The notes under the pieces: generated by a model
The model's database searches: none
Told to the model about the DNA's origin: nothing
What the model saw: the letters and a program-made list of their open reading frames with translations, nothing else
From: Rallus limicola
Lineage: Eukaryota; Chordata; Aves; Gruiformes; Rallidae
Direction: 5' to 3'
NCBI GenBank assembly: GCA_022605955.1
Contig: JAKCOZ010000005.1
Location: 4,808,001-4,872,000 of the forward strand
Length of the DNA stretch: 64,000 nt
Position numbers and translations under genes: made by a program
In this document: positions 39,258-52,276 of the stretch, in pieces
Position numbering within the stretch: position 1 is the first letter of the stretch
How the letters are laid out: every line of letters starts with the position of its first letter

Positions 39258-41444
39258 CTAAGGAAACAAGGCTTACACACTGCATATTGTGTCAGTCCAT
39301 CAGCTTCTCCCCACTCCCTTCAGCAGTTAGGTATAAACCTGAGTAGGAATATAAAACCTGAAATATATCAATAAAATAATGCTACTATTCAGTGCATTGT
39401 AACACTACTTGCATTGCTTATTCGAAAATCCAAGTAGGGAAAAACGTTTTTTGCTGAAACAGTGTTTTCAGTTCAAGAAATCCTTCCAAAACCCACATGT
39501 ATGTTACCAGAATAATACTAGATCTTTTAGATTTGACAGAGTAAGATTAGTAGCTGGATATACAGGGTGGAAAAAGCATACACAAAGATTGGGGTTGGGT
39601 CTTCTTTTGTAAAAGATGTTTAAACTCTGATACAAAGACATTTGTCTACAGCAAACAATGAGACTTCCCTTGAATACATACTGGTATCTAATGCTGTGAA
39701 CAACTGGTTTTGAGGAGGAGCTCAAATCTGGACAAAAAGAGCTCTGAAACAAGTTACTTCAATGGTGATTCAAGAAAGAATTCCAAAATAAGAGACAAAG
39801 ACTTCATGCCAATTGTATCCCTAAATTAAAAAAATGGAAAAAAGTTTAGGTATATGGGTTTCTCAAAATGTCTATAAAATGTCATTCTTTCCCTGTTATA
39901 AACATTCATAACAAGCCACTAAGAGGCACACAATTTCTTTTTTTTTCCCCTCCAATAATTACAAAGGTTTGTGTAACATCATTCAAGACCCACAGTCAGG
40001 CCTTCTTGTCCCTACCACAGTCTATCCTTGAAAAAGGATAAAATTAGATTACCAGTCTCAATTATCACCTGAAAATTTTGCTGATGAGGAAAACTGTCAC
40101 TGTACAAGCCCAAATGTGTCTTCTCAAGCACTGACTTGTTTCAACGGCACCAGGCAGTCGGATGTATGTAATTAGCAGGGAATGCAATGTTGCAAAAGAA
40201 TAAGCAAAACACTTCCCAGAGCTGGCTGTTAACTTCAGTTCAGTGTAGGGCTCACCAGCATACAGACCCATGATAAGCAAGCAGAGAGCACATTTTTGAG
40301 ACAAAAAGATGCTACACAAATTTTCCAGCCCATGAGGAAGAGCAATTACAGCACTAGAACACAGTTCTAGCTATAGTTCACATATTTGAAGTGGAATGTT
40401 TGGACTCAATATTTCAAGATTCATCTTCACTACAAATCAGATGCTTTTTTTCCCCTTTTAAATTGAATACATTCTACCTTCCCCATAATCTTCATATGCC
40501 TTTTAAAGTAAGCTGACCTATGAAAAGAACATAGGTGTAGTAAGAAACACATAGTTACAGCTTTACATAGCTTTGTGTGATCTCCAAGCAAAAATGCTGA
40601 GATAAATAGCTATAACATTTCAAGTTATTTTTGTGATTTTTTTTAAAATATTGACAACCAAATATTTTACAGCTCTCTGAAATATACAAAAAAGTACTAG
40701 AAAGGGGGTTCCTTTTAAAAATTGATAACATACACAGAACAATGTCTTAAAGCCATTTGTCATTCATTAGATCTCTAATTTTTATGTAAGTTACCTGAAA
40801 GATTCTCAAACATCCAAAAGGCTTACTCTTTCAACACAGTTAAGATATATTAATCTCCTTGAAGATTGCTTGCTAATGAGGTAGACCTGCATAATTTGTT
40901 TTTTAACATCTTTATTGGTTTTATGTGAAATCTAGCTGAGTAAATAAAATAAGCCTACTATAGTAACAGATAACCAAAGAGCTTCCTCTAACTCTTCCAC
41001 CAGCAGGTAGAAAGCTGCAATTCTCTTTGGTTAACACACTGAACGTAATTCACTGCACTCTTCCACTTCCACATAAGTATCTCACTTGAAAACTGTACTA
41101 CCCTGTTTTCCATAGGAATAATGTTTTGCACCACATACAAGTTCCTTTAGGGGAATCAAGAATAAATGCAAGGATGGACTGTTCTATATTAAGAAAGTGA
41201 ATTAAAAAATTAAGGTTAAGCATTGCATGTTAAACCTGAAGATACTCATAAATAAAGAGGAACTACAAGTTAAATGTCCTTCAGCTTTTATTTTCTCTGG
41301 GTGAACCTCATCTCTCAGACTTTAATAGGTGGGACCCTGTAAGTTAAAATGCAACAACACACACGCATACAGATCCAATAGTGGTTAGCAAGAGGTTTTT
41401 TTCTTCTCCTCTTCCCTTTCACTCAAAAGTGATGAAGGCCAAAC

Positions 41445-41459
41445 AAGTGTGTGTGTATA

Positions 41460-41502
<43 letters not shown>

Positions 41503-41509
41503 AGTTATC
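41445..41509 (+). repeat. (GT)n-(TA)n then A42
   Basis: GTGTGTGTGTATATATATAT leads into an uninterrupted run of 42 A. It lies about 200 bp from a CR1 3' end. It looks like a compound microsatellite rather than a retroposon tail, since no element is recognisable before it. Confidence 0.9.
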
Positions 41510-41703
41510 ACTGACATATCTTGTCTTCCCTTGGACTATGAAGATTTTTAACAATGGAATGAGAAAAAAAGAAGCATGGCCAGACATCCTGACATAGTCA
41601 GAACTGTATCCAAGGAAGTTTAACGACAAACTTGTTTAGGAGCAGAAGAGCTTCCAGTTGCTCTAGGAAGGAAAGCAGGTCAGTACCCCACTTTCAACAT
41701 CAC

Positions 41704-41872
41704 CCACAGATTCACAGAAATGTAGGGGTTGGAAGGGACCACCAGAGATCAAGTCCAAACCCCCTGCCAAACTGGGTTCCCTAGGACAGGTCCCACAGGT
41801 AGGAATCCAAATGGGTCTTGAGTATCTCCAGAAGAGACTCCACAATCCCCCCCCAGACACCCATTAGAGTAT
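41704..41872 (-). mobile_element. CR1 3' end fragment, minus strand
   Basis: ATTCACAGAAATGTAGGGGT, TGGAAGGGACCACCAGAGAT, then CTGCCAAACTGGGTTCCCTA and GTCTTGAGTATCTCCAGAAG is the reverse complement of the last ~170 bp of a CR1. It aligns directly with 14120-14290 of the long young copy, so it is the same broad subfamily. It lies on the SBF2 sense strand. Confidence 0.9.
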
Positions 41873-42869
41873 CATGGTTTAGAAGCAAGATCCCTCAAAT
41901 TTGCACATCAGTTTGAAGTCTCACACGAGTGAACTGCTGACTAGTGAGTGAATATCTATGCCCCAAAAACTGTGTTTATTAAAAGAGAAATTACACTGCA
42001 TCATGGAACCTGTCAATCTAGTAACAGGCAGTGAGATTGTCTATCATATCTAAGCTTTCACTTACTTCAGAGTCCAGAGCCCAACAACACTGATATGAAA
42101 CCTTTTTCTAATGACTACAGCTCTTGCACAACACGACAGTGAAAACGAGCTTACCAACTCTCATGAAACACATCCGATGTCACTTTTTTGCAGGACTCAG
42201 GGAAGTACAAGCACTGAACAGTACTATCACAGCAAATCTGAGCAATGCTCTCCTCTCAGAACTACTCCAGATACTCAAAGTCATCTGAGGTAACATCTGG
42301 TGCAATGAGTCACGTAAGATAAATAGGTCATCTATCTTAGAAAGAAGACATACTGATTTACCACAGTGGTTAGATGAGTATGCAATGGCAGAAACAAACT
42401 TGAAGACTGCAGTAAGTTTTATAGGAAGTGAATCCTTAGCAAGGAGAGATCTAAGAATAACTCCAGTCACTCCACAACTTGCATTGGTAGTGTTCAGCTT
42501 TTGCACAACAGCTAGCTCCACAGCCCAGTATAATCTAAATCTCTTGTTAACTCCTAAAGAAATGTCTTGAAGACAGTTTGGAAGAGGAAGCAATTCTGTC
42601 TTGCTTCAGCGGGCAGGAGGTCAAAGAAGAACAGCTTGTTCACTTCAGAAAATCAGTGTGAAATAATCTGGTAACACAACTGCACCAAGGTAAAGGAACA
42701 AATGTCTGTGCTGAATCAGCCTTCTGCTTCGAATGCTTACGTGTGAACCTGGAAAGCTTACCTAAGAACAAGGATTAAAGCAAGTGCCTATCTCCTAAAA
42801 CCCTGATACTCCCTATTTATGCTCTAAGCACTGAAATGACAAAATCTGGAGATTTTCAGGGAGAGAAAC

Positions 42870-43390
42870 AGGTCTAGTTGAGATAAAGTTAATTTCATTT
42901 CCTTTATAGCAGCCCATATTGTCCTGTGTTTTAGATACATGACTAAAACACTGATGATAATAAACCAATGTTTTAGCTGTCACACAAGCAATGCTTGCAC
43001 AGCATCCCCCAGTGAGTAGGACTAGGGGTGGGCAAGAGACTGGAAGGGGACATAACTGGGACAGTTAACACATAATGACCAATGAGATATTTCCTACCAT
43101 ATAATGTGATGCTCAGCAATAAAACTAGGAGAGTTTTATTTTTAGGCAGATGTTGTTTGGAGGCAGTCTGGGCTTTGGTCTGCTGGGGGTGGAAATGGAG
43201 ACTGATTATTTCTGCATCACCTTTTTTTTTTTTCTTTCCTTTTTTCCCACCTTCACTTACTAAACTGTAAATCTCAACCCAGAAGTTTTTCTCACTTTTG
43301 CTCTTTTGATTCTCTCTCCTTTCCTACTGTAGGGGAGTGAGCAAACAGCTGATTGAGGGCTTAGCCACTGTCTGGGGTCAACCCATCACA
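42870..43390 (+). mobile_element. Solo LTR of a bird endogenous retrovirus, plus strand
   Basis: The stretch reads GTTGAGATAAAGTTAATTTC near its start, has ATAATGTGATGCTCAGCAATAAAA where related LTRs carry a TATA box, then TACTAAACTGTAAATCTCAACCC, and ends GGGGTCAACCCATCACA. The pattern matches the common bird LTR whose 3' end reads GGGGTTAAACCACGACA. No retroviral genes flank it. The core TATA has decayed. A clear target-site duplication was not found. Confidence 0.8.
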
Positions 43391-44876
43391 CAGAATTCAG
43401 GAGGTTCATCAGACGTCCTTAACAGGAAATGACATCCAGGCTACAGGCAAATGATAAAACATGACCACAAACATGGTTCCATTTCCACACTGGGGGACAT
43501 CCCCTACTTATTTCACCAAGTTTAATCACTGCAGTATATCTTTCCCAGGAAGAAAATAATGGTTCCAACAGAGACCACCTCCTGGAAGGGTTCTGAGGTA
43601 GCACTGCCATGAAAGTCAGGAACTTTGATTGGAAAAGTAAAGATGAACGCACTTCAAAGAAAGCCTACTATAACAAATACACACTGGTTGAATGCCTGAC
43701 CTGTAGCCACAGAAGGTCTTACAGAAGCAAGTCTGGAACAGATAAGGAGAATGTCTGCTGCAATGCTAGCTTATTACATTTCCCTGGCACAAGCAACTAT
43801 CTGATGCTTAACAGGTTGTTAAATTATGATATGCTAGATGGTCTGACTTCAGGCGATGTCAACCTGTGACAGCTACAGGGCCTCAGATCCCAGGAGATGT
43901 TCAGTGCCTTTTCAAGACAACAGTCTTCCAATGTAAAGTTTCTGATCATTTTTTGTTTTGATAAAGGATGACTGGTGGGGCATCTTAACATTCCCATCTT
44001 TGTGGTAATAAGGATAGAACGTAAGTGAAGTACAAATTGAGACAGTTCTCAAGCTGCAAAAGAAGTTGGGAAGCCAGAACATCTTGAATAAAGAATAAAT
44101 ATAGAATGACTTTTTCTGCCACTTTGAAAAGTAAACAACTCACAGCTATGGAACACTCCAATTCCCCAAGGAAGAGATGTGCCAGATGCATTCCAGCTAA
44201 TGAGAAAACACATGGACACATTCTCCACGCATGGAGCATGAATGTTCCATCTACAGAGTCCGTACAAATAAAATAGTCCCTGTTCTCAGGTTTTCAAGTG
44301 TAAATGGTGTGTTTGTATTCACATGGGCTACATTCAGGTACAAAGCTACAAATTCCATAGAACTTTACGTTAAAAATAAAATAAATATTGTTAAAGGACA
44401 GAGGAAGCCTTCCTTCTGTTTATACTGTAAATCTATAGGAAAATTGTATCAACCATACCCAAAAGGACTTTTACTCCTCTGGATACAGCACACACACACA
44501 CAAAAAAAGAAAAACCAATACAACCAGGGACAACTGTTCTGTTTCAGTGCTCTCTGTTACCTTATGCTCTTGGTTTTGAGATCTACAAGAATTTCAATAG
44601 TGGAACAGAACCAAATGCATCAGAATAAGTAATTTCATTCTGGCACATTCCAGCAAAAAACTGCTTTACATGACTGGACATGATTAAACCTCCACTATTT
44701 AATTTGGGATAGCTGCCTACCCATCAGTGACATGCTGCAGTCACTGAGAGAGAACACTTCATTTTTTAAAAAAAAAAAAAAAGCTAGGGTAGGAAAGAAA
44801 CCAAAGTCACTACTCCTCTCTTACCTCTCAAAAGAAACAAAGTGAGAACTGCATCCAATGTTCCAAAGGAAAAAGA

Positions 44877-44907
<31 letters not shown>

Positions 44908-47900
44908 TCACTGAACAGGAATTCAACTGTGGAAAGACTACCCTAAAATTCTTCAAGCAGTAAGTATCACCTGTATATAACATTAGTTTACATTAGAAAT
45001 GTCTTTGCATTAACCTTTAAGCTGTTGGTTCAAACCTGTGAAAAACACGAGTGATATAAATGTTTAATGACTAAGAAAGCCAAGGACTTGCAAAATAGTG
45101 AAGAGTGGCCCACCAGATTTGTTACTATTAAAACTGTTCTCGACGAGCAAAGAAAATAAGAATTCATGTATACAGACAAAGCTCCCATATTTCAATCCCA
45201 ATAACTGGCTATGACTTTAGCATGCCTTCTATCCAATCTATACGCCACTTATTAGTGTCTAAACATACATCAACAATAGTTGTAATGAATTGAATTCAGC
45301 ATATACTACATTCATAACACCAAATAGAAATGTCAAGTATTCAAAATCATTACCCAGCACCACAGACATTAGGATTTATTCATCTGCTTCTTTATGAATG
45401 TCTAACACAAAGCTGAAAAGCCACTGTAAATCCCTAATTAGAAATGCTAATTTCAGTTTTAAAACTCAAAAATCAAAATAAAAGCGAACTATTACAGCAT
45501 TGCTGCTCAGATTCCAGACCTACAAGGTTATCACTGAAGACCCCCTGGGGGCTACAGGCATGGCTGTCTTTAGCATGCAACCTCAAATGAAAGTATTATC
45601 CAGCCCTGCCACTACATGCAAAAGGATACTGAAGTGCAAAAGCCCTACAAACTTTGAAATCCTGTGGGACTTCCATGTGTAATACAGTCTGAGTGTCAAA
45701 TTGCCAAATTACTTCCAACTGTTCTTGAATATATCCTTCTAGATCATCACAACTACAAAAAGAATTCCTCTGCATGTGAAAGTGACACCTCAGAAAGATA
45801 TCCCACCGAAGTACTCCAAGATGTCCTTCCTTATGCATGCTGTCACCTCAATTCAGTAGGGAATCTTTTTCAGCTTCAGGGTTATCAGAAACCTATCAAA
45901 TGCTCTGTCAAACAGTAAAGCCTTGCATGCTGAGTTTAAACAAGATGTTACCTAGCTTTACTTTTAAAACACCAAAATTCTTATCTTCTAGGATGAGATT
46001 TGACTCAAATTAGGCCCAGAAAATAAGAGTCAACCAGTGTGCACTGGGCATGCAACTAGTTACTCAATATTTATTGTAAAATACACAGCCTTTCCAAATC
46101 CTTTTGCTAAATTTATCATCACCTGCAACACAGAGGATAAGGAAGGAACTTGTCTCAGCTGTGGGAAGAATAAAATCTCATGATCCAGCTAAAGCCTGAA
46201 CCATCACAAACACTTGCCAGCAGCCACTGATAATATCATAAATGCACCTATAATGTTCCCCAGAGGAAACAGAACAACTTACAAGGTATTTTTATGCTCA
46301 GGGTTGTCAGACCAATTTCCACCAGACACACATGCCTATGGAATTAGCGAAGTGCTGCAGCCTTTTGTACCAGAACTTCAAAGCCAAAAGTATGCTGGAT
46401 AAAGAAACACATCTTGTAATAGAGCTAGCTAGGGTAAATGCATTAAAATTACAGAATAGATATTTCAGATTAATATATTCTGTAAGGTTTCACTAGATTC
46501 TAGTAATGTCTTTACACGAGCATATTTTTATATTAGAAATTTATGCCATATAAGCTTTATTTGTCAAACTGATAGATGATACTTTCTGAGGTAAACATTA
46601 CTTTTCCCAGAGGTCTGCACTTTTAAGTACTCTTTGTCCTGCACAATGTCATCCAAGTCCTACTAGTTTGCATTGCATATTTATACAACACTCAGTTAAA
46701 TGTATTTTCAAACACTCTCTCTAAACTGTGTTTCTCTTCGTTATCCAAAACGGGAGCCGTTAAAGATACTGTTAAACCACTTAATGGGATACATGCAGAA
46801 CCCCACACGACTGGTTTTCTAGGACACGCTTTTAATTCCTCTCTTAGTGCTACCACCAACTATACTCAGAGCAATTAATTCCTAAAGACAGATTCATCAA
46901 AGTAATTTTCATACCATAATACATATCTTCGCACAGAATTTTCACTTTCAAACCTTTCAACACTATTTTTTCCTCATTTTAAGTATACAGGCAAACATTT
47001 ATGAAATGAGAGATTATGTCTTTCACAAGGAAAGCAAATGGTTATCCTAACCTTCATCCAGTCAAACACTGCCTAGATCACCCAAACATTAGCTTCCATG
47101 CTCAGTATTTCCTTTTTCTTATACCCCTAACAATACAATTTAAGGTGTTTTTCCTACTGTCTGTGACCCAGGAATAGGAAAAAGTGTATTATAGGTTCCT
47201 GACTGTGCAAGGTTAACCTACCACTTCAAATGTAAAAGACTATGCTACCATCAATCTAGCACAACAATTTCACATCACTTTTATTCACCTTCACGGTAAT
47301 CTAAATAGTGTATTTGAGGTCACTCTCCCTAGCCCATAACTAACATTGATATGCTTGAGGAGGTAGGGAAAGCTACATTAAGGTATAAATATCTCTATTT
47401 TATAGAAGGAGCGTCAAGGTGCATGGAGCCCTCCAGCCTAACAGTTTCCAAAGCTGGAAGGGCCCATTTTGTCCCAGCTTCATCTTGAAAGCCACTCACT
47501 TTTCCAAAAACAGGAGCAGGAGAGGGCAGCAGAGGCTGCTGAAAGCCTTGACATTGCCTAGCAAGAACAAACCCAAATGTCACACCTTTAAATAAAGGCC
47601 TCTACATCTCAACAGCTAGATCCTGTACATCAAGTAGACAGAGAATCAAAAAAAGGAAGGGCCTGAATATGGAAAAGTACATATCCTGACTGCACGGGTC
47701 TTCAGGGGAAAAAAATGCCTGTACAGAAACTAACTCAAACAGTGTCAAGACATATAGTAAACTAATGCCTGTTATTTACTCATAAATCCTATATTGTATT
47801 GATACTTTTTCTGGTATTCTATTTTTGCTTTTCATGTTTTTCCTCTGGGGTAAGGGGGGGAGGCAATCACAAAAGCTCTAGAATGACTTCAGACAAATAC

Positions 47901-49754
47901 CAAAGCCATAAAGGTTTTGCAGTTCTCCAGACTGAATGCGTCGTTAACACTAATTCCCCACTACTCCACAAAGAACATCATCTAACCAACTAGCCAGAGC
48001 GTTATGGACCATACAAAATCAAGTAAAATAAATTAAAATCTCAGCACCTTATGAACCTCCCAGTGACTGCTTCACAGCAGTTTGCATTTGCTCAGTTTTC
48101 TTCTATCAAGTACCAGGTGTGTTCAGCAACTAACAGAGTTGCTAAGCTAACTAAGCATACCCATAACAGCAAGGGGTTTATTCACTGGACCAACATGTTC
48201 AGAACACTATTTTCTGAGATGTCAAGTGTTGTTAATGCCATCTAATAGGCCACTGATAATATTGTTATGACAGGGACATCATACTGCAACAGTCTGAAGA
48301 ACAGACTAAAGCTCTTGCAGATAACATAGAATTTCTTGATATTCCAAACACACCTGCAATTAAAATCTGACTCGCATGAGAATTGCCTGTATGATACAGA
48401 AGTGTAAGGCTGGAAACTGCTCATAATTTAACTCCTAAGCTTGAATTATACGTGTCCACAATACAGACTCTTCCAGGCACAAGCAGTTCATCTTTTCTTC
48501 AACATGACCTAGAAACTGAAGTAATATCTACATTCTCAGCTAATTTTCCACTAAAAAATTTTGCTTTCAATAAAATTCTGAGCATCTACCCAGGTAATGT
48601 CAGTCTAATGAAAACATTTTTACATCTAATCTTATAAAAAATAGTGCAAGTTAGGTGCAATTTACAGCTAGAGTAGATTCTTCTAGAGTAGATAATTATC
48701 CACAAAAATGATGGGCTTGGCAAATTATCTTACTAAAACATTAGAAAAGAAAATGCAACGCCTTTCAAAGGTAGTAAGCTTGAATTCAAGCTGTGTTTTT
48801 AGAGAATAAGATAAGAGGAGGCAGGGAGGGGAGAAAGGAGCAGACAAGAAGAACAGGATGAGTAACTCAATGAATGTATGTAGGAATGTAGCATTTGTGA
48901 TGCAAATTTGATAATAATACACCCCTCAATAAGCTTCATTCAAACCTGCTTTGTGATTCATTGTCAAACAAATAATTCTAGTGACTCATTAACTAAGGAA
49001 TGAATTACCTAATATGCTTTGAGATACACAATATATAATCTAGAGGAAGGTTGCCATAGATTTAAAAGTAAACATTATCTTGTTACTTTTTTTTATTTTC
49101 GGTTCACAAAAGAAAAAGGAATGGACCTAACTAAATAATTTTAAATTTCATTTTTAAAAAAAATCCTCAGCTGTATCACACAATTTCAGAGGTGATGCAA
49201 TTCCTTATTTGCTTAAATACAGCACAATTATTTAGCATATTTATTTCAGAAAATTTGTGACTTCTGATGACTACCTCAATGATCTCTTCATTGGATTAAT
49301 TCCAATCTGGGAGAGAGAAACGCACAGCACTGCACAAGTAACTGCAGCAAATGATTCAACTTCAGCAGCCCCTCTGGAGTTCTGCATGGGTTAAAGAACC
49401 TGAATCTTTCACTGAGTTTTATTGTTTTCAGTAGGAGTAAAAATATACTTCAGATCTAAGTCAGGTCTGAGGGGAGTATCTGCATGCATAGCAACATGGT
49501 TCATGATATAAGCTGAGGCACTTGACCTAGACATTTAATAAAGAATATTTTGGGACTATTTATCCTATGGTTTGAACTACAACAGTGTTTTATTTCTGGA
49601 TTAATAGTAATGTTTTTTCTCTCTTAGAAGTAATAACTTCCAAGTATTTAATTACGTTCTGGAGAACAGCTAATGCTGTAGTTCAACATGCCAAAACCAG
49701 AATGCTCTTAAAAAATGGCTTCAAATAACACAAATTAATAACAGTAAATAAAGA
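43391..49754. other. Unique AT-rich intron sequence
   Basis: Only A-rich microsatellites were recognised. Short open frames at 44.2, 45.5 and 47.4 kb resemble no family I know. Confidence 0.6.
44864..44907 (+). repeat. A-rich (A)nG tract
   Basis: Runs of 20 and 11 A are separated by single G residues. A second run of 16 A lies at 44768-44783. Confidence 0.85.
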
Positions 49755-50339
49755 TGTCATGGTCTAACCCCGGCAGGTAACTGAGCATCATGCAGCCACT
49801 CACTGCTTTTCTCAGAGTCAGATGGGATAGAGAATGAAAAAAAAAGAAAAAAACCCCAAAATTCTCCTGGGCTGACATAAAGACAGTTTAATAGAATAAC
49901 TAAGAAAGATAATTGTGATAATAATTAATATGTAGAAAAACCAAAAGTCATGCACAAATGCAATTACCACTACCTGCAGGAAAAGAAAAAAAAAACAACC
50001 TAACCCACCACACCAAAAAAACAATGCCTAGTGTGTCTCAAATCAATGATCCTTTTCCCAGCTACCTTCCCCAATTATCTCCCAAGCATGATGTTCTATG
50101 GTGGGGAATATGCCTTGGACAAGTCTGAGCTAGCTGTCCAGCCTGTGCTCTCCCAGCTTCTTCTGCACCTGGCAGGGCATAAGAAGCTGAGAAGTCCTTG
50201 ACTTGGTGTAAACACTACAACTACCTAGTAACAATTAAAACCATCAGTGTGTTATCAGCATTCTTCTCATACTAAATTCAAAACACAGCCCTACACCAGC
50301 TACTAGAAAATCAACTCTAGCCTAGTGGAAAACGGGACA
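49755..50339 (-). mobile_element. Solo LTR, same family, minus strand
   Basis: It begins TGTCATGGTCTAACCCCGGC and ends AATCAACTCTAGCCTAGTGG…GGACA, the reversed form of the same LTR family, about 585 bp. Internal landmarks are ACATAAAGACAGTTTAATAG and AGCATGATGTTCTATGGTGG. A/C-rich expansions interrupt it at 49838-49858 and 49980-50020. No coding remnants or clear target-site duplication were seen. Confidence 0.85.
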
Positions 50340-50591
50340 GGAGGCAAAATTAGGGGCTGATGTACCAAAAACAATATTCAATTGATCGCTGATTGTGGTT
50401 TGAGGGTTTGGGCCTTTTTTGGAAGAGTGCATTTTCGATACAGGAATAGTACAGATGTATCAACTAAAACCTTAAACAAGTAGGAAAGCATTCTACATAA
50501 GGTATATAGGACAATCAGAATGATGCAATCAGAGTTAACTGCAAGTGATATTAAAATATTATTCTGTTCTTCGGTCAACTTAAATACTTGA

Positions 50592-51000
50592 TGTCGTGGT
50601 TCAGCCCCAGCCAGCAGCTGAGCACCACACACCACTCACTCAGCCACTCACTCACCCATCCCCCCAAAGGACAGGGAGGAGAAATGGGCAGAGAAAGGCA
50701 AATCACAGGGTGGGGGTTAAGGACAGTTTACTGAGACAGCACAGGGAGAAGGACGGGATTTAAAAAATGGCAGAACTCCACACCATACAGAAACACTTTG
50801 TGGTAACACAAAGCCCTTTACAGACCCAATGACCATCCCCAGAGCCTTGAGAGTCTCGGAGACCCATCCCTCCCCACCTAGTCCCCTTTTATGGGGAGCA
50901 TGATGTCACATAGTATGGAAAACACCCTTGGCCAGCTCAGCTCACCTGTGCTGGTTCCTGCTGAAAATTAACTCTGTCTGTCCTGACAAAGACCAGGGCA
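50592..51000 (-). mobile_element. Solo LTR, same family, shorter variant, minus strand
   Basis: It begins TGTCGTGGTTCAGCCCCAGC and ends AAAATTAACTCTGTC…GACCAGGGCA. GGACAGTTTACTGAG and AGCATGATGTCACATAGTAT are shared landmarks. It is about 410 bp and lacks part of the middle present in the 49.8-kb copy, so it is a different subtype or carries a deletion. Confidence 0.85.
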
Positions 51001-51051
51001 CAAACAGTGGAATGAAACACTTTCTCCGAGCACAGAATAATTTACTTGAAT

Positions 51052-51112
51052 AACAGAATCACAGAAGTGTAGGGGTTGGAAGGGACCTCAAGAGATCATT
51101 GGGTTCAACCCC
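51052..51112 (-). mobile_element. Very short CR1 3' end, minus strand
   Basis: Only about 60 bp remain: ACAGAATCACAGAAGTGTAG, GGGTTGGAAGGGACCTCAAG, AGATCATTGGGTTCAACCCC. This is the reverse complement of the CR1 terminus and an extreme example of 5' truncation. It sits 50 bp from an LTR. Confidence 0.9.
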
Positions 51113-52237
51113 ATAATTGAAGAAATACCTTTCACCTTCTATAAAATATATAATGCACTGGAAGAGAGGAGAGTCCATGGGAGCTACTACTTCCTAGTAG
51201 GGTAAAAGACTGGTAACAATTCAACTTCTGATGAATGAAAAATGTGCCGGACGAGACTAATGTATCTGAAAGTGCTTTGACTTTTTATTAAGCCTGAGAT
51301 GCAAACTGCACATTATAATAAAATACTCACAATAAGCATATCTCTATCATTAACTCTGCTTCTTTGCTACTTGTTAAATGCAGCCTTTTCCATAATATGC
51401 ACAAATTGTTGCAAATTGCATATATTATCTATCTTCAAATAATGTGGTTTACTAGCAAGTCTTTCCCATTATGTATGCTTTTGGCCAGGTGCCCTGGAAC
51501 AGCAGCACAGGACCAGAGGGCAAGTGAAGTTGGTTACAAACCACCTTTCCACTTCCCTTACCCTTTGCCTGGTAGGAATAAGACCAATCCTCTGCTTTAC
51601 GTGTAAAAAGCCAAAGTAATGTTCTTTAAACACACCCTTCAAGTGGCTGTAACACAAGCTGAAAATTGCCAAGACAGCAGTGTGACTCCTTCTGTCACAA
51701 TTCACCAGCTATAAAACTACTGGGCATCACCACAGTTCTAGCCTGCTGCATCCCTTAACCTGATAAATTAAGTACTAAATTCCACCACTATTATAATACA
51801 ACCAAACACATCCATATTAACAGCCACTCTGGAATACCTCCTTTTTAATTTAATTAATCCACCGAGAACAAGATTATTCTATGTCACATTTATTTCTGAT
51901 GTAATGTAAAAGCTCCCAGTTTTACCATTCAAATAATAATCAACCCTGAACTTCACTGGACCACCAAGGTCTTATTTAACTGCTTTATCCACTAAGAAAA
52001 TTATTTTCACAATGTAAAGAAAAAGCCCTCCACTTTCAGGTTTATCCTTTCCTCATGTTTCCTACCTCTCCTACATAACATAACCAGTGACTACCAAGGG
52101 CTTTAAAAAAAAAAACAAGCCTGCATAACACAGATGAATTACACAAACTACATCTCTTCCACTGGAAGATCTGATACAGGGACAGCAAAAAGAGATAAAA
52201 AAATACTATGGCCTCTTTCAGATATTACTCTAAAAAT

Positions 52238-52276
52238 ACATATATGTATATATACACACACTATATATATATATTT
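52238..52276 (+). repeat. (TA)n/(TACA)n microsatellite
   Basis: An alternating TATATG/TATACACA/TATATATA stretch of about 39 bp. Confidence 0.85.

Larger units (their letters stand above)
29042..41703. other. Long unique intron stretch upstream of exon 2
   Basis: About 12.7 kb has no recognised transposon. The candidate cassette exon at 39.2 kb is the main item. A 149-codon open stretch at 36928-37374 is compatible with chance. Confidence 0.6.

Noticed and set aside
45020..45045. tRNA B-box-like GGTTCAAACC
   Set aside because: No A-box at proper spacing and no cloverleaf arms.
49755..51000. Interpretation as one provirus with two LTRs
   Set aside because: The LTRs differ in length and interior, and the 252-bp spacer shows no primer-binding site, polypurine tract or viral coding trace.
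51469..51705. Octapeptide GFLHVKQR shared with a minus-strand frame at 21886-22107
   Set aside because: The DNA around the shared word does not align beyond about 15 bases, so it is a coincidence rather than a repeat.
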